Origin: Robiginitomaculum sp.
GTDB taxonomy: Bacteria; Pseudomonadota; Alphaproteobacteria; Caulobacterales; Maricaulaceae
Assembly: GCA_002733905.1 (NCBI GenBank)
Contig: NVXK01000007.1
Location: 49,424-113,423, forward strand
Length of the DNA stretch: 64,000 nucleotides
Direction of reading: 5' to 3'
Every line of letters starts with the position of its first letter. Position 1 is the stretch's first letter. A model generated the notes under the pieces. It made no database searches, was not told where the DNA came from, and worked only from the letters and a program-made list of their open reading frames with translations. The position numbers were made by a program, and so were the translations under genes. Below, in pieces: positions 1-8,693 of the stretch.

Positions 1-238
1 CGACCTCCCTCATGAACGCACACCCACGAAAAAAGACTGGGAACATATCAGTCTCGAATTTTCAAAAACGATTGATGAACGCATCGCCGCACTTACCCTG
101 CTCAAAAGCAAATTAACCAGTTGCATAGGGTGCGGGTGTTTGTCCTTAAAAAAATGCGTTCTCTATAACAAGGGCGACAATATTGCAGTAAAAGGCGCAG
201 GGCCACGCTTTCTCATGGGCGACAAACCTTCACAATAA
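1..238 (+). CDS. soxR: Redox-sensitive transcriptional activator SoxR, C-terminal part
   Basis: Only the end of this gene is in the window; it reads in the frame starting at base 2 and ends with TAA at 236-238. The visible 78 residues hold the dimerisation helix and the cluster-binding motif CIGCGCLSLKKC, spaced C-x2-C-x-C-x5-C. This is the signature of the [2Fe-2S] centre of SoxR, a MerR-family activator that is switched on when the cluster is oxidised by superoxide or redox-cycling compounds. The N-terminal winged helix is upstream of the window. The identification rests on the cysteine spacing and on the tail that follows it. Confidence 0.9.
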   Translation, partial: DLPHERTPTKKDWEHISLEFSKTIDERIAALTLLKSKLTSCIGCGCLSLKKCVLYNKGDNIAVKGAGPRFLMGDKPSQ

Positions 239-262
239 ATAAACCCCTGCCCCTTTAATGGC

Positions 263-1150
263 TTAAACTAAGCCCGCATCTTCTTTATACACATCAAAAT
301 CCATATCCTCAATACGCTCGCTTCGCATCATTTGACCAACCCCTAAGATCATACATATTTGAAAATAAGCACTTATTATAACAGGTTCATAAATATCCAA
401 CCCATAACGGTTTACAGCGTTAAACACGATCAATGATACACTCATTCCAATACTCGCATAAATATAAACGCGCACGATACCCTCTATTTGCATCAACTGA
501 TCTTTATATGCTTGATGAGGATTATTTTTCTTACCCTGTAAATAGTGACGAATTGAATAAATATAGAACAGATTTAACGTGGTCATAACAATAACAGTGA
601 CAACTGTATCCCATCTCCACGGCAAGGCATTATCAGGAGAGCTAAGATAATACCCTAACCATACACAATACAAAACAATTGCGAGCACAACATATATTGG
701 CGATATAAAATCAAAAAGACGTCGTGGCGTTAACTTAGCACTTCGTAATTTTGGTTTCCCAGTTTCTCTCATATAGCGGTACCATTTATACGCTGACATC
801 GACATAATAATCATTGGCAATGTTTGTAACAAAAAGAAAAATAAGAGGAATAGCATGTGCTCATTCTCCTTAATGTGGCTAGGCGTATATGATGTAATTA
901 TCATCGCCAATAATACCCCTAAACCTATAAAACAAATTACCCCGTTCGCAAATTTAAAAGCTCTCAATTTTTTTTTGAACCGCGCACCGGGGTTTTTATA
1001 GTAAGAATTTTGATATAATTTTGGATAGTCTTCTTCCGTATATTTTTCCAAAATATACGCCGCCCTACAACTAAATTTATTTGGGTAATACGCAGAGACA
1101 ATCAAAACCTGTGCCAACAATACACTGTAAAATAAAATATCAATCAACAT
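263..1150 (-). CDS. Multi-pass membrane protein downstream of a GntR/YtrA regulator
   Basis: A 295-residue protein with about seven or eight hydrophobic segments separated by short basic loops, so almost certainly an inner-membrane protein. I see no catalytic or transporter motif that I recognise. It begins 18 bp after the GntR-type regulator on the same strand and is presumably co-transcribed with it. In Firmicutes, YtrA-type regulators commonly precede ABC transporter or membrane protein genes that respond to envelope stress; by analogy this may be the regulator's main target. The start is ATG at 1150 with AAAGGAGA just upstream. Confidence 0.7.
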   Translation of the reverse strand: MLIDILFYSVLLAQVLIVSAYYPNKFSCRAAYILEKYTEEDYPKLYQNSYYKNPGARFKKKLRAFKFANGVICFIGLGVLLAMIITSYTPSHIKENEHMLFLLFFFLLQTLPMIIMSMSAYKWYRYMRETGKPKLRSAKLTPRRLFDFISPIYVVLAIVLYCVWLGYYLSSPDNALPWRWDTVVTVIVMTTLNLFYIYSIRHYLQGKKNNPHQAYKDQLMQIEGIVRVYIYASIGMSVSLIVFNAVNRYGLDIYEPVIISAYFQICMILGVGQMMRSERIEDMDFDVYKEDAGLV

Positions 1151-1168
1151 ATCAATCTCCTTTAATGT

Positions 1169-1546
1169 CTAATTACGGTTATGCATTACGTGCGAAAATG
1201 CGATGCGAATTTCAGAATCCGTAACATCAACATCGCGAAATGCTTTGATGGTTTTGCTGAGCTCTCTCAGCACCCATGCATTCAAATCCACACCACTATT
1301 TTCCTTAGCGTCCGGGTGAATAAAAGTGCCGCGATACCCTTTGGTTTGAATCACTTGATCGCGCTCTAAAAGGCGATATGCTTTGGCAACGGTTTTATTG
1401 TTAATTTGCAAATCATTAGCAAGTTGACGAATTGAAGGCATGGCGGCGCCAGCTTCCATCTCCCCACTCAGTACCGCTTTTTTCACTTGCGCTACGAGTT
1501 GCGTAAACAAAGGTACTTCATCATCAATGTTTACAATAATTCTCAC
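1169..1546 (-). CDS. GntR-family transcriptional regulator, YtrA subfamily
   Basis: A short GntR regulator with an N-terminal winged helix (motifs PLFTQL, MPSIRQLAND, NNKTVAKAYRLLERD and a KGYRGTF wing) and only a brief C-terminal helical tail, which is typical of the YtrA subfamily. I place the start at GTG 1546, preceded by GGAG eight bases upstream. A longer reading from TTG 1570 would begin inside a perfect inverted repeat that is the likely operator. The protein probably represses its own two-gene operon with the downstream membrane protein. The ligand or stress signal cannot be read from the sequence. Confidence 0.85.
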   Translation of the reverse strand: MRIIVNIDDEVPLFTQLVAQVKKAVLSGEMEAGAAMPSIRQLANDLQINNKTVAKAYRLLERDQVIQTKGYRGTFIHPDAKENSGVDLNAWVLRELSKTIKAFRDVDVTDSEIRIAFSHVMHNRN

Positions 1547-1556
1547 ATCAAAATCT

Positions 1557-1590
1557 CCATATGTACCCAAGCTACAAGGGGTACATATGG
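1557..1590. promoter_or_regulatory. Perfect 12-bp-arm inverted repeat, likely GntR/YtrA operator
   Basis: CCATATGTACCC at 1557-1568 and its exact reverse complement GGGTACATATGG at 1579-1590 are separated by 10 bp. The repeat lies immediately upstream of the GntR start. Its GTAC core fits YtrA-type operators, so autoregulation of the regulator/membrane-protein operon is likely. Confidence 0.7.
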
Positions 1591-1685
1591 TACATCTAAG
1601 TTATATGCAAGAAAAAAACACATTCACAATATTCCTCATTTAAAAAATGAGCGTTGAATATATATGAAACTAGCAAAATTTACAT

Positions 1686-2189
1686 TTATTTTTTAGAGTG
1701 TTGTCGTAGTCGAGCATCTTTAATACCAGCCACTATATGTCCAACTAAAACGAATGGTAAAATGCCGCCAACGATTAAGTGTACCCATTGTATAACTTCA
1801 CGGGAAATTTCGTGCGACAGATAATATAACCCATAGGCCGTAACAATCTGCAAACCAATAAGGCTAAGCAAAGAAATTCCCCAAAATCGCAATCTCTGAG
1901 TACGCCAGCCCATTGGCACATGTGCAGCGACAAGACCGCCAAACCAAATCATCATAAGAAAGGCCGCAGCCCCATGCAATGTCAGCGCAGGGCTTTGCAA
2001 AGCATGCTTTTGCATGCCGTATTCACCTTCGATTTGAAAAAATGTATCCAAAAGAAAAAACCCAAGTCCCGTAAACCAAGACACAGCTAGGGTGACAAAG
2101 AATACCATGCGGTAATTTAATGGAATTTTTAACGAAATACGCTTCACGAATGACCTGTTGTTTAAATCAGCATTTTTACGTGTGTGCAC
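1686..2189 (-). CDS. Four-helix membrane protein, possible b-type cytochrome
   Basis: 167 residues with a basic N-terminus and four hydrophobic helices. Histidines fall inside or at the edges of helices (TLHGAAAF, AAHVPMG, QWVHLIVGG, VGHIVAG), a pattern seen in DUF4405-like and small cytochrome b-type proteins that bind haem through paired histidines. Haem binding is an inference from this spacing only. The gene stands alone between the GntR operon and a decayed sugar-nucleotide gene, so context gives no further clue. Confidence 0.6.
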   Translation of the reverse strand: MHTRKNADLNNRSFVKRISLKIPLNYRMVFFVTLAVSWFTGLGFFLLDTFFQIEGEYGMQKHALQSPALTLHGAAAFLMMIWFGGLVAAHVPMGWRTQRLRFWGISLLSLIGLQIVTAYGLYYLSHEISREVIQWVHLIVGGILPFVLVGHIVAGIKDARLRQHSKK

Positions 2190-2427
2190 TTGTCAGCCCA
2201 CGCGCTCAAATCCTTCTAATATATCAATACACTTTGAGGCAAGATATAAAACCATAACCGGCACCAACCTAAAACACGCTAATTAAAATCGATTCTCTCA
2301 AAATGCCCTGCGTTAGGAATACATTGAAGGTTTTAGTGTAATTGAGCCTGTCATAAGGCGATATTTAGTTTCGTCTCTTTTCGAGATGCCACACAAAGCC
2401 ACAAACCTGCATACACGGGACTTTTTA

Positions 2428-3290
2428 ATGCAAAACAGAACAATTTACCCAGTAATAATGTGTGGCGGTTCTGGTACGCGCCTCTGGCCGCTTTCCCTTT
2501 AAAAAGCCCCTAAACAATATCACACGCTCACATCCGACAAAACCATGTTGCAAGAAACCATTATGCGAATGCACGACACTGGTTCTTGCACCGTCGCCGC
2601 GCCAAGTATTATTTGTGCAAAAAACCATGCAGATATTATTACCACACAAGCCAAAGATATCGGCGTAACCCCCTTGCATATTATTCTAGAGCCCATGGGT
2701 CGCAATACAGCACCTGTCGCTGCAATCGCGACCGAGATTATAAACAATTATGATCCCAATGGCCTCATTTTATTGCTGGACGCAGATCATTATATAGAAG
2801 ACATTGCAGAGTTTTGGCGATGCGTTGCACGCGCCGCAAATATTGAACGCCTGTATAAACACATTAAAAGCGTCAAAATGGGAAGAGAACACCCTCACTC
2901 TCGATAAAGAAAATTTCGCCAAATGCCCATCTGATTCCATTGATTATGCAATCTTGGAGCATGCAAATAATATCACACTTGTCGCCCCAGTAAATGTCGG
3001 CTGGAACGACATTGGTTCATGACAAGCTTTGGATGATTTCGCCAAAGAAAACCTAAAGGACACATATGTGACCACAAGTGATAATGTCGAAATTGGCGAC
3101 ACGCTCCTACTTGATTGCACGAATAATTATGTACGTTCCGATAGGCCCCCTTATCACATGTGTCGGCCTTGAAAACCTCATTATCATCGCGACAAAAGAC
3201 TCGATCCTAATTTTACCAAAAGACCGTGGTCAAGACGTAAAAAACATCGTTGAAGCCCTCAAAAAAGATGGCCGCGCCCATAAATTGTAA
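2428..3290 (+). pseudogene. Decayed mannose-1-phosphate guanylyltransferase
   Basis: The reading starts at ATG 2428 with the nucleotidyltransferase signature VIMCGGSGTRLWPLS, then meets a stop. The remainder is spread over different frames: a segment with PMGRNTAPVAAIA and LLLDADHYI (2545-2850), one with LVAPVNVGWNDIGS (to 3022), and a tail with VGLENLIIIATKDSILILPKDRGQDVK (ending 3290). These are in the order found in ManC/CpsB GDP-mannose pyrophosphorylases. The total length of about 860 bp is shorter than the roughly 1.4 kb of an intact gene, so there are internal deletions as well as frameshifts. It cannot make a working enzyme. Confidence 0.85.
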
Positions 3291-3440
3291 ATATATGCAC
3301 AGCGAAAGCAAACCGTGCATACGTAGGTTATTAAGGCCAAAGCTTAAACATGATAATCATTCATGTCAGGCAAAAACCACGTGCCTAACACTGAGTATAT
3401 CCTCTTGAGGCCTCAAAATCTTGAGCGCACCTTGCAAGTT

Positions 3441-4073
3441 TTACGTGGTCAACTCAGCCTCAGTTTTAGCCCTAACTTCATCAAGTGTGACATCAGGGGC
3501 TAATTCTTTCACACGGAAACCTTCATTTCCTTCTCGTGCAAACACGCCTAAATCTGTGATTACCATAGCAATACAGTTTTGACCCGTAAGAGGCAAAGTA
3601 CAAGATTTCAAAAACTTGGAAGCCCCCGCACGGTTAGTGTGGTCCATCGTCACAATACAACGTTTTACGCCTGCAACCAAATCCATAGCTCCGCCCATGC
3701 CCTTGACCATTTTCCCAGGTATCATCCAATTCGCAATGTCACCATTTTCAGAAATTTCCATAGCCCCTAAAATAGACAGATCAATATGCCCACCACGAAT
3801 CATAGCAAAGCTATCTGCCGAATTAAAATAGCTCGAACGGCGCAAAGCTGTGATGGTTTGTTTCCCTGCATTAATTAGATCTGGATTTTCTTCTCCATCA
3901 AACGGAAATGGGCCCATGCCAAGCATACCATTCTCGCTTTGCAGAGTTACATCAACACCATCTGGAATATAATTCGCGACCAAAGTCGGAATGCCAATGC
4001 CAAGGTTCACATAAAACCCGTCTTTAAGCTCTTGTGCGGCACGTCGTGCCATTTCATCTCGTGTCCAAGCCAT
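3441..4073 (-). CDS. scoB: 3-oxoacid CoA-transferase, subunit B
   Basis: 210 residues, the usual length for the B subunit of the two-subunit CoA-transferases. It has the active-site SENGMLG motif, whose glutamate forms the glutamyl-CoA intermediate, and the family tail with TGQNCIAMVITDLGVF. With subunit A it transfers CoA from succinyl-CoA to acetoacetate or a related 3-oxoacid, in ketone-body or short-chain acid catabolism. Its ATG overlaps the stop of subunit A (TAATG at 4071-4075), so the two are translationally coupled. The exact substrate (acetoacetate or 3-oxoadipate) cannot be settled from sequence alone. Confidence 0.9.
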   Translation of the reverse strand: MAWTRDEMARRAAQELKDGFYVNLGIGIPTLVANYIPDGVDVTLQSENGMLGMGPFPFDGEENPDLINAGKQTITALRRSSYFNSADSFAMIRGGHIDLSILGAMEISENGDIANWMIPGKMVKGMGGAMDLVAGVKRCIVTMDHTNRAGASKFLKSCTLPLTGQNCIAMVITDLGVFAREGNEGFRVKELAPDVTLDEVRAKTEAELTT

Positions 4074-4792
4074 TATGCATCTCCCTCAACTGGGCGAGGA
4101 CCACGTGTCGTCACCTTTTCAATACGTTTCTCACACTTGGCCTGAACGAGACGTTGCACATATATACCTGGCGTATGAATGAAGTTCGGATCGAACGTAC
4201 CAACCTCGACCAACTCGTCCACTTCAACAATTGTCACCTTGCCTGCGGTCGCCATAATTGGGTTAAAGTTACGAGCCGTATCCTTAAACTGTAAATTTCC
4301 TTGCGTATCACCGCGCCAAGCTTTGATCAGCGCCACATCACATGTCAGCCCTGTTTCCATAATGTAAGTTTCATCGTTAAACTCTCGAACAGGCTTGCCT
4401 TCAGCAATCACAGTGCCCACCCCTGTCTTGGTATAAAACCCGGGAATACCCGCGCCACCAGCACGAATACGTTCTGCCATAGTCCCTTGCGGGTTAAATT
4501 CAAGCTCTAGTTCTCCTGCCAAATATTGTCTTTCAAATTCTTTATTCTCACCAACATAAGACGATATCATTTTCTTGATTTGGCGTGTTTCCAGTAACAG
4601 GCCAAGGCCAAAACCATCAACGCCTGCATTATTGGAGATTGCCGTAATATTCTGAACGCCACTATCGCGCAAAGCCGAGATCAAGTTTTCGGGAATACCA
4701 CAAAGACCAAACCCGCCAGCCATAACACTCATCCCGTCAAAGGTTAAACCTTCGAGCGCTTCGGAAGCAGAACTGTATATTTTTTCTGTCAT
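4073..4792 (-). CDS. scoA: 3-oxoacid CoA-transferase, subunit A
   Basis: 239 residues with the CoA-transferase family I glycine-rich motif ([17 protein letters not shown]) near the N-terminus and FYTKTGVGT and [14 protein letters not shown] further on, all typical of ScoA/AtoD proteins. It is the first gene of a two-gene operon with subunit B. The start is ATG 4792. A PAS-LuxR regulator is transcribed divergently from just upstream and is a plausible controller. The substrate is probably acetoacetate with succinyl-CoA as donor, as for most alphaproteobacterial homologues. Confidence 0.9.
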   Translation of the reverse strand: MTEKIYSSASEALEGLTFDGMSVMAGGFGLCGIPENLISALRDSGVQNITAISNNAGVDGFGLGLLLETRQIKKMISSYVGENKEFERQYLAGELELEFNPQGTMAERIRAGGAGIPGFYTKTGVGTVIAEGKPVREFNDETYIMETGLTCDVALIKAWRGDTQGNLQFKDTARNFNPIMATAGKVTIVEVDELVEVGTFDPNFIHTPGIYVQRLVQAKCEKRIEKVTTRGPRPVEGDA

Positions 4793-4900
4793 GATAAACC
4801 CACCATTTTTCTTATCTATAGCAATCGTATTTCATTATGTGTCAATAATTAGGGGATGTCTATCTGTAGAACTACGTATATAACTAGGTATTATGCATCA

Positions 4901-5485
4901 ATGGAATTTGAAATGAAAAATTTTGAACTAGACAATGATAAGCTTTTATTCATGGAAGCCCCCGCCCCACTTTTAATCACCAGTGATAGATATATCAAGA
5001 ATTGCAATAATGCTTTTCTCAAACTGTTTGGATATGAGCGAGAAGATTTGATTGGGGAGCTAGCCTTTATACTCTACCCAACACCAATCGATTTTCATAA
5101 AGTAGGGGAACAAATTTGGGATTGTTTACAAACTCATGACACCTATGAAGACGAGAGGTTCATGCAACATAAAAATAGAGAAGTTTTTTGGGCAAAATCA
5201 CGTGGCGTTACCCTGACCCCAAAAACACCTCTCAAATTTATTATCTGGCATTTCGAACGCGCACACGAGACAAGCGACATACAGCTTAAACTCACCCCCA
5301 GAGAACGTGAAATTTGTAGTTATATCGTCAACGGCATGACATCACGCGACACGGGTAAAGCCCTTAAAATATCACACCGCACCGTCGAATTACACAGGTC
5401 CCATATTTTTAAGAAACTAAATGTAAAAAATGCTGTCGACTTGATTTCAAGAATTGTGCAAACAAAAGGCTCCTTTGGCTCATAA
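4901..5485 (+). CDS. PAS-domain LuxR-type transcriptional regulator
   Basis: A PAS-like sensor domain occupies roughly the first 115 residues (NNAFLKLFGYEREDLIG is the PAS core). A LuxR/GerE helix-turn-helix follows (LTPREREICSYIVNGMTSRDTGKAL, then ISHRTVELHRSHIFKKLNV). The gene is divergent from scoAB with about 100 bp between them, which suggests control of that operon. The frame is open from ATG 4856, but the 15 extra residues look unlike a PAS start. ATG 4901 and ATG 4913 (with GGAA upstream) are the likelier starts. No cofactor-binding residue in the PAS domain can be assigned. Confidence 0.8.
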   Translation: MEFEMKNFELDNDKLLFMEAPAPLLITSDRYIKNCNNAFLKLFGYEREDLIGELAFILYPTPIDFHKVGEQIWDCLQTHDTYEDERFMQHKNREVFWAKSRGVTLTPKTPLKFIIWHFERAHETSDIQLKLTPREREICSYIVNGMTSRDTGKALKISHRTVELHRSHIFKKLNVKNAVDLISRIVQTKGSFGS

Positions 5486-5631
5486 ATCACCATGACCTTT
5501 CCGATGGAATATCCGAGCCGTTACGATAAGAAATTTTGAGTGGGACAATAGAGGTAGTAGTCTACGCTCTCACAGGTGCAGAAAAACATTTCAGAACGCG
5601 ATGAACGTTCAAAGAAGGTCGCGCATCTTGA

Positions 5632-5820
5632 TCACCGCAATTTTTTAATTTTCAACTTATCTTGCTTTGCTCTTTTCTTGGTCGATTCTTCAGAGCGTGT
5701 GAGGGCTTTGGCAATCGCCTTTAACCCCATCCCCTTTGTCACTAGCGTATGCAGTTTTTGAATTTCGTCATTTGTCCAAGCTTGGCGATGGCGTTCAAAA
5801 CGTTCAGTCATAAAATTCAT
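5632..5820 (-). CDS. Small helix-turn-helix protein
   Basis: 62 residues, strongly basic. The core AWTNDEIQKLHTLVTKGMGL followed by KAIAKALTRSEESTKKRAK resembles a Myb/SANT-like or GcrA-like helix-turn-helix, ending in a lysine-rich tail. Such very small HTH proteins are common in alphaproteobacteria and usually uncharacterised. ATG 5820 follows AAGG; ATG 5811 is an alternative start. Its function is unknown, but the clean helix pattern and basic tail support a real DNA-binding protein. Confidence 0.6.
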   Translation of the reverse strand: MNFMTERFERHRQAWTNDEIQKLHTLVTKGMGLKAIAKALTRSEESTKKRAKQDKLKIKKLR

Positions 5821-6118
5821 CTACCTTCATAAGTGTATCAAACACCCATTATGCATAATAGCCCTGACGACACCAGTATTATGGCAATAATCACGTATCT
5901 TAAAATTACCTCAAATCAAACCCTGTCCTAATACCTGCTTGAAGAATAAAGCTATCGAAAGCCTATCTACTGCTTTATCTAAACCCGTGGCTCTATCTTG
6001 TTGGTAGATTATGTCATGGCTTTACATAATGGCGAGTCAATTAGAACGGTAACAATAATACGATCAAAAGAGGATTGAAACCCATTATATTTTATAAGAA
6101 CGCTACAATATAATATCA

Positions 6119-6230
6119 GGTTAATTCAGTCTATATGTTTCGATTTTTAACCTTGTTCGATGCGGAATTTATTTTATTAAACAGTCCTGGCATTTTTAAT
6201 CCTATCCTTGGTTTTTTTTCATTGTAAGTG
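6119..6230 (-). pseudogene. 3'-end remnant of a pentapeptide/helical-repeat gene
   Basis: Read on the minus strand, this stretch encodes TYNEKKPRIGLKMPGLFNKI and then NSASNKVKNR before a stop. This closely matches the last residues of the intact protein encoded at 40755-42035 (TYNEEKPSMGLKMPRLFNKI and NSASSKVQDS). The similarity ends abruptly at 6230, where a short palindromic IS-end-like repeat begins. It is the leftover end of a second copy of that gene, now outside the genomic island. Confidence 0.8.
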
Positions 6231-6291
6231 TCCGACGTCAGCGCCTATGGCACAGATTTAGGTCTGTGCCATTTTATATGAAGACGGACAT
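6230..6291 (+). repeat. Palindromic dispersed repeat, copy A
   Basis: A 62-bp unit beginning TGTCCG and ending CGGACA, with an inner palindrome TGGCACAGAT...GTCTGTGCCA. Copy B lies inverted at 10073-10124, and the right half recurs as copy C at 22608-22645 next to transposase remnants. It is probably a solo IS terminus or a MITE-like fragment. The inner hairpin could also terminate transcription of the operon ending at 6309. Confidence 0.75.
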
Positions 6292-6308
6292 TATTGGGGA
6301 GCACCTCA

Positions 6309-8693
6309 CTAATCAATATTGATCCTGTATTTTACTTCATCAGGCTTGCCCAGCATCATGCATCTATAAGCAGATGCACCTCTACGTGTCCCCCCTATGA
6401 CTGTAAAGGAGTTATAGCGCATTTCTCCTTTTTTCTGACAACATGCAGTCCAACGCCTTGGATTTTTTGTGCCCGTTGATTTTTGTGCGCATGTTTGATT
6501 GCCGCGATCAAGAGGTTTATATGTCACCTGTTTAGAGGGCTTGCGTGGTGTTGTATAACCGCCTGCATTAGATTTAGGGTTTCTTTTTTGCGTTGAATAT
6601 TTATTACCACATGTAATCATAGCCGCATGCGGGTCAAGGTTACGAAACCCTGGTGAGCTATTATTAAATTTCGACGTACAGGCATTCATGAACTTTTTGC
6701 GATTAACTGGCTCTCCAAAAGCATTATTTGGCACCTCTTGAGCGGCGTTCTGTATTTGTGCGTTATTATAAACACTTTGCGCTTTCTCTTGTTCAATTTG
6801 TGCAGCCACTTCACCGAAACCTTGCGCAAGTGCAGCCAAATTTTCACGAAATTTTCGTGCTTTTTCTGCTTTGATACGTTGCTCTTCTTCTCTTTGCATT
6901 TCAATCGCAGCAAATTTATTGTTTGCACGCTCATCAGAACGCTGCGCATCATCTATGCTTTTGTTGGCCAGTTCAACGCGCATAGCCCACAATTCTTCTT
7001 GCGTATAATTGGCCGAAACGTTTGCGTCTATATCGTCAACATTCCCCCAATTGTCTTCTTCGACATCCGCATTCTGTGTCGCTTCAGCAGCATATCCTTT
7101 TTCTAACAAATCCTCATATTCTTTTTGTGCTTCGGGGGTTAACTCACCGCGTTTATCAGAAGCAATTAAATCTGCAATTATGCTATCCTCTGTAATGACA
7201 TGCGAATTTATATCCCCTCCTGTTTCAACATAAGGGTCCACAAATTGTGAATCATCCTCATTAACCTCAACCCAATCCTCTGTACTTTCTTTCTGTATAT
7301 TTTCTTCTTGTGCACCTTCTTCAGACACGTCTTCCGTTGCAACGTCCTCTACGAACGCTTTTTCTTGCACAGCTTCATCTTCCAAGCGTTCGTTTGCCTT
7401 GCCGTTACGCTCCTTTTGCTGTTCACGTGCCTCGGCACTCAATCGATCAATTGCTGTGTAAAAATCTTGCCCGCGTTCAACAGCCTGAATCCCAATATTA
7501 AAGGCCTGTCCCTCAGACATGTTCAGAGGCAAAATAAGTGTTTTTTCAACTACGCCGATACGAATGTATTCTTTATATTCAGCCTCTTGCTCTGCTTTTT
7601 TTTGTTCCTCATTTTTTTGTTCTTTTTGTATCGCTGAATTTATCGCAGCCATCGTCGCACGTACAGATGCTGCAGTGGCGTCATCAATACGTTTTTGTTC
7701 TTTTTTCGCCTCTCTTTTAATTATTGGATCTATATAATAGACGGTCAAAGTCAGCATATAATCATCTTTTTTCGGAGCAGTTAATATATGGAGAAAGTGA
7801 TTGAAGATTGCGCGCTCGGCATTAGTATTTTTATCGCCTGGGGCAAACCCTAACTTGCTACGCCATTTTGCCGCCATGGCTCTTGTTGAACTAAACTCAT
7901 ACCATTTTCGGCCTTTTTGCGGGTTGAGCCAACCTTCACCCCAAAGAAGCACATTATAAGCTTCTTCACGGCTCAAGATTGAATTAAATTCTTTTTCTTT
8001 AGCGGTTACCGAGACAAGCCGTCCACCAGCTTCCCCTGACCAAGTATTAAGGATGAGTTGTTCACGGGCAAGCATTGCGCCATATAGGGCTTTCATCTCT
8101 GCACCGATATGTTGATTGTTACGAAGACTGGAAACCATATAGCTTGGGACATAGGCCTCGTAATTTGGAGTGTCCTTTATCATTTCTTCGTATTTAGTCA
8201 GATGCCCCAAGTCATACCGGAAATACTTAAAAGATTGGGTTTGATAAATCTCATCTTCCCATTTTTTGATCGTTTTTACTCCAATAGCTTTCACTTCTTT
8301 CATGGCTTTAATAAAGCACCCCAATTTTGATTCTGGGCATTTGACAAGCATGCCTTCTAGGGTCTTCCCCGCATATTCATAGTCACCAGCATAAATCGCT
8401 TCCGCTACTTCGAGATAACCCAAAGCATCTGAAGGTTTTAATTTATCTTTCCCAAACACTTTATCAAAACTGTTTTGCGCATACTTATCTGCATTCTTAC
8501 CCGTTTTTTTTTCCCATTCTTCGAATTTTTTCTTCGATACTTCATAGTCTTTTGTTAAATCTGGTTGTGTGCGTGTTAAATGGTCAACCAGTTTTTGTAC
8601 CTCGTTGCTCGTCGTTGTTTGTGCGACTGCACTTCGACCAATCAATACAGAGCCTATGCAAAACCCTAAAACGACCCACCGTAAAATTCTCAT
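6309..8693 (-). CDS. Exported Glu/Lys-rich protein of unknown function
   Basis: 794 residues with a clear signal peptide (hydrophobic core, SAVAQ cleavage region). The first 340 residues look globular and helical and contain a close cysteine pair (LVKCPESKLGC). Residues about 340-660 are charged, coiled-coil-like and rich in E, A, K and Q. The last 120 residues are basic and carry six cysteines (NAC, ITC, QTC, ACC, YRC), which suggests disulfides in the periplasm or outside the cell. I recognise no family. It is the third gene of an operon and overlaps the preceding gene by 4 bp. A long secreted coiled-coil protein paired with a CsgG-like protein suggests an envelope or surface assembly. Confidence 0.7.
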   Translation of the reverse strand: MRILRWVVLGFCIGSVLIGRSAVAQTTTSNEVQKLVDHLTRTQPDLTKDYEVSKKKFEEWEKKTGKNADKYAQNSFDKVFGKDKLKPSDALGYLEVAEAIYAGDYEYAGKTLEGMLVKCPESKLGCFIKAMKEVKAIGVKTIKKWEDEIYQTQSFKYFRYDLGHLTKYEEMIKDTPNYEAYVPSYMVSSLRNNQHIGAEMKALYGAMLAREQLILNTWSGEAGGRLVSVTAKEKEFNSILSREEAYNVLLWGEGWLNPQKGRKWYEFSSTRAMAAKWRSKLGFAPGDKNTNAERAIFNHFLHILTAPKKDDYMLTLTVYYIDPIIKREAKKEQKRIDDATAASVRATMAAINSAIQKEQKNEEQKKAEQEAEYKEYIRIGVVEKTLILPLNMSEGQAFNIGIQAVERGQDFYTAIDRLSAEAREQQKERNGKANERLEDEAVQEKAFVEDVATEDVSEEGAQEENIQKESTEDWVEVNEDDSQFVDPYVETGGDINSHVITEDSIIADLIASDKRGELTPEAQKEYEDLLEKGYAAEATQNADVEEDNWGNVDDIDANVSANYTQEELWAMRVELANKSIDDAQRSDERANNKFAAIEMQREEEQRIKAEKARKFRENLAALAQGFGEVAAQIEQEKAQSVYNNAQIQNAAQEVPNNAFGEPVNRKKFMNACTSKFNNSSPGFRNLDPHAAMITCGNKYSTQKRNPKSNAGGYTTPRKPSKQVTYKPLDRGNQTCAQKSTGTKNPRRWTACCQKKGEMRYNSFTVIGGTRRGASAYRCMMLGKPDEVKYRINID

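Noticed and set aside
4034..4294. Plus-strand ORFs across scoAB
   Set aside because: They are shadows of the strongly supported CoA-transferase subunits on the other strand and have no recognisable protein features.
6070..6085. AGGATTGAAAC resembling the end of a CRISPR repeat
   Set aside because: It occurs once; no regularly spaced repeats or cas genes are nearby.
7308..7637. Plus-strand hydrophobic ORFs within the 794-residue exported protein gene
   Set aside because: Their Phe/Leu/Cys-rich sequence is the antisense of Glu/Lys-rich coding sequence, a well-known artefact.
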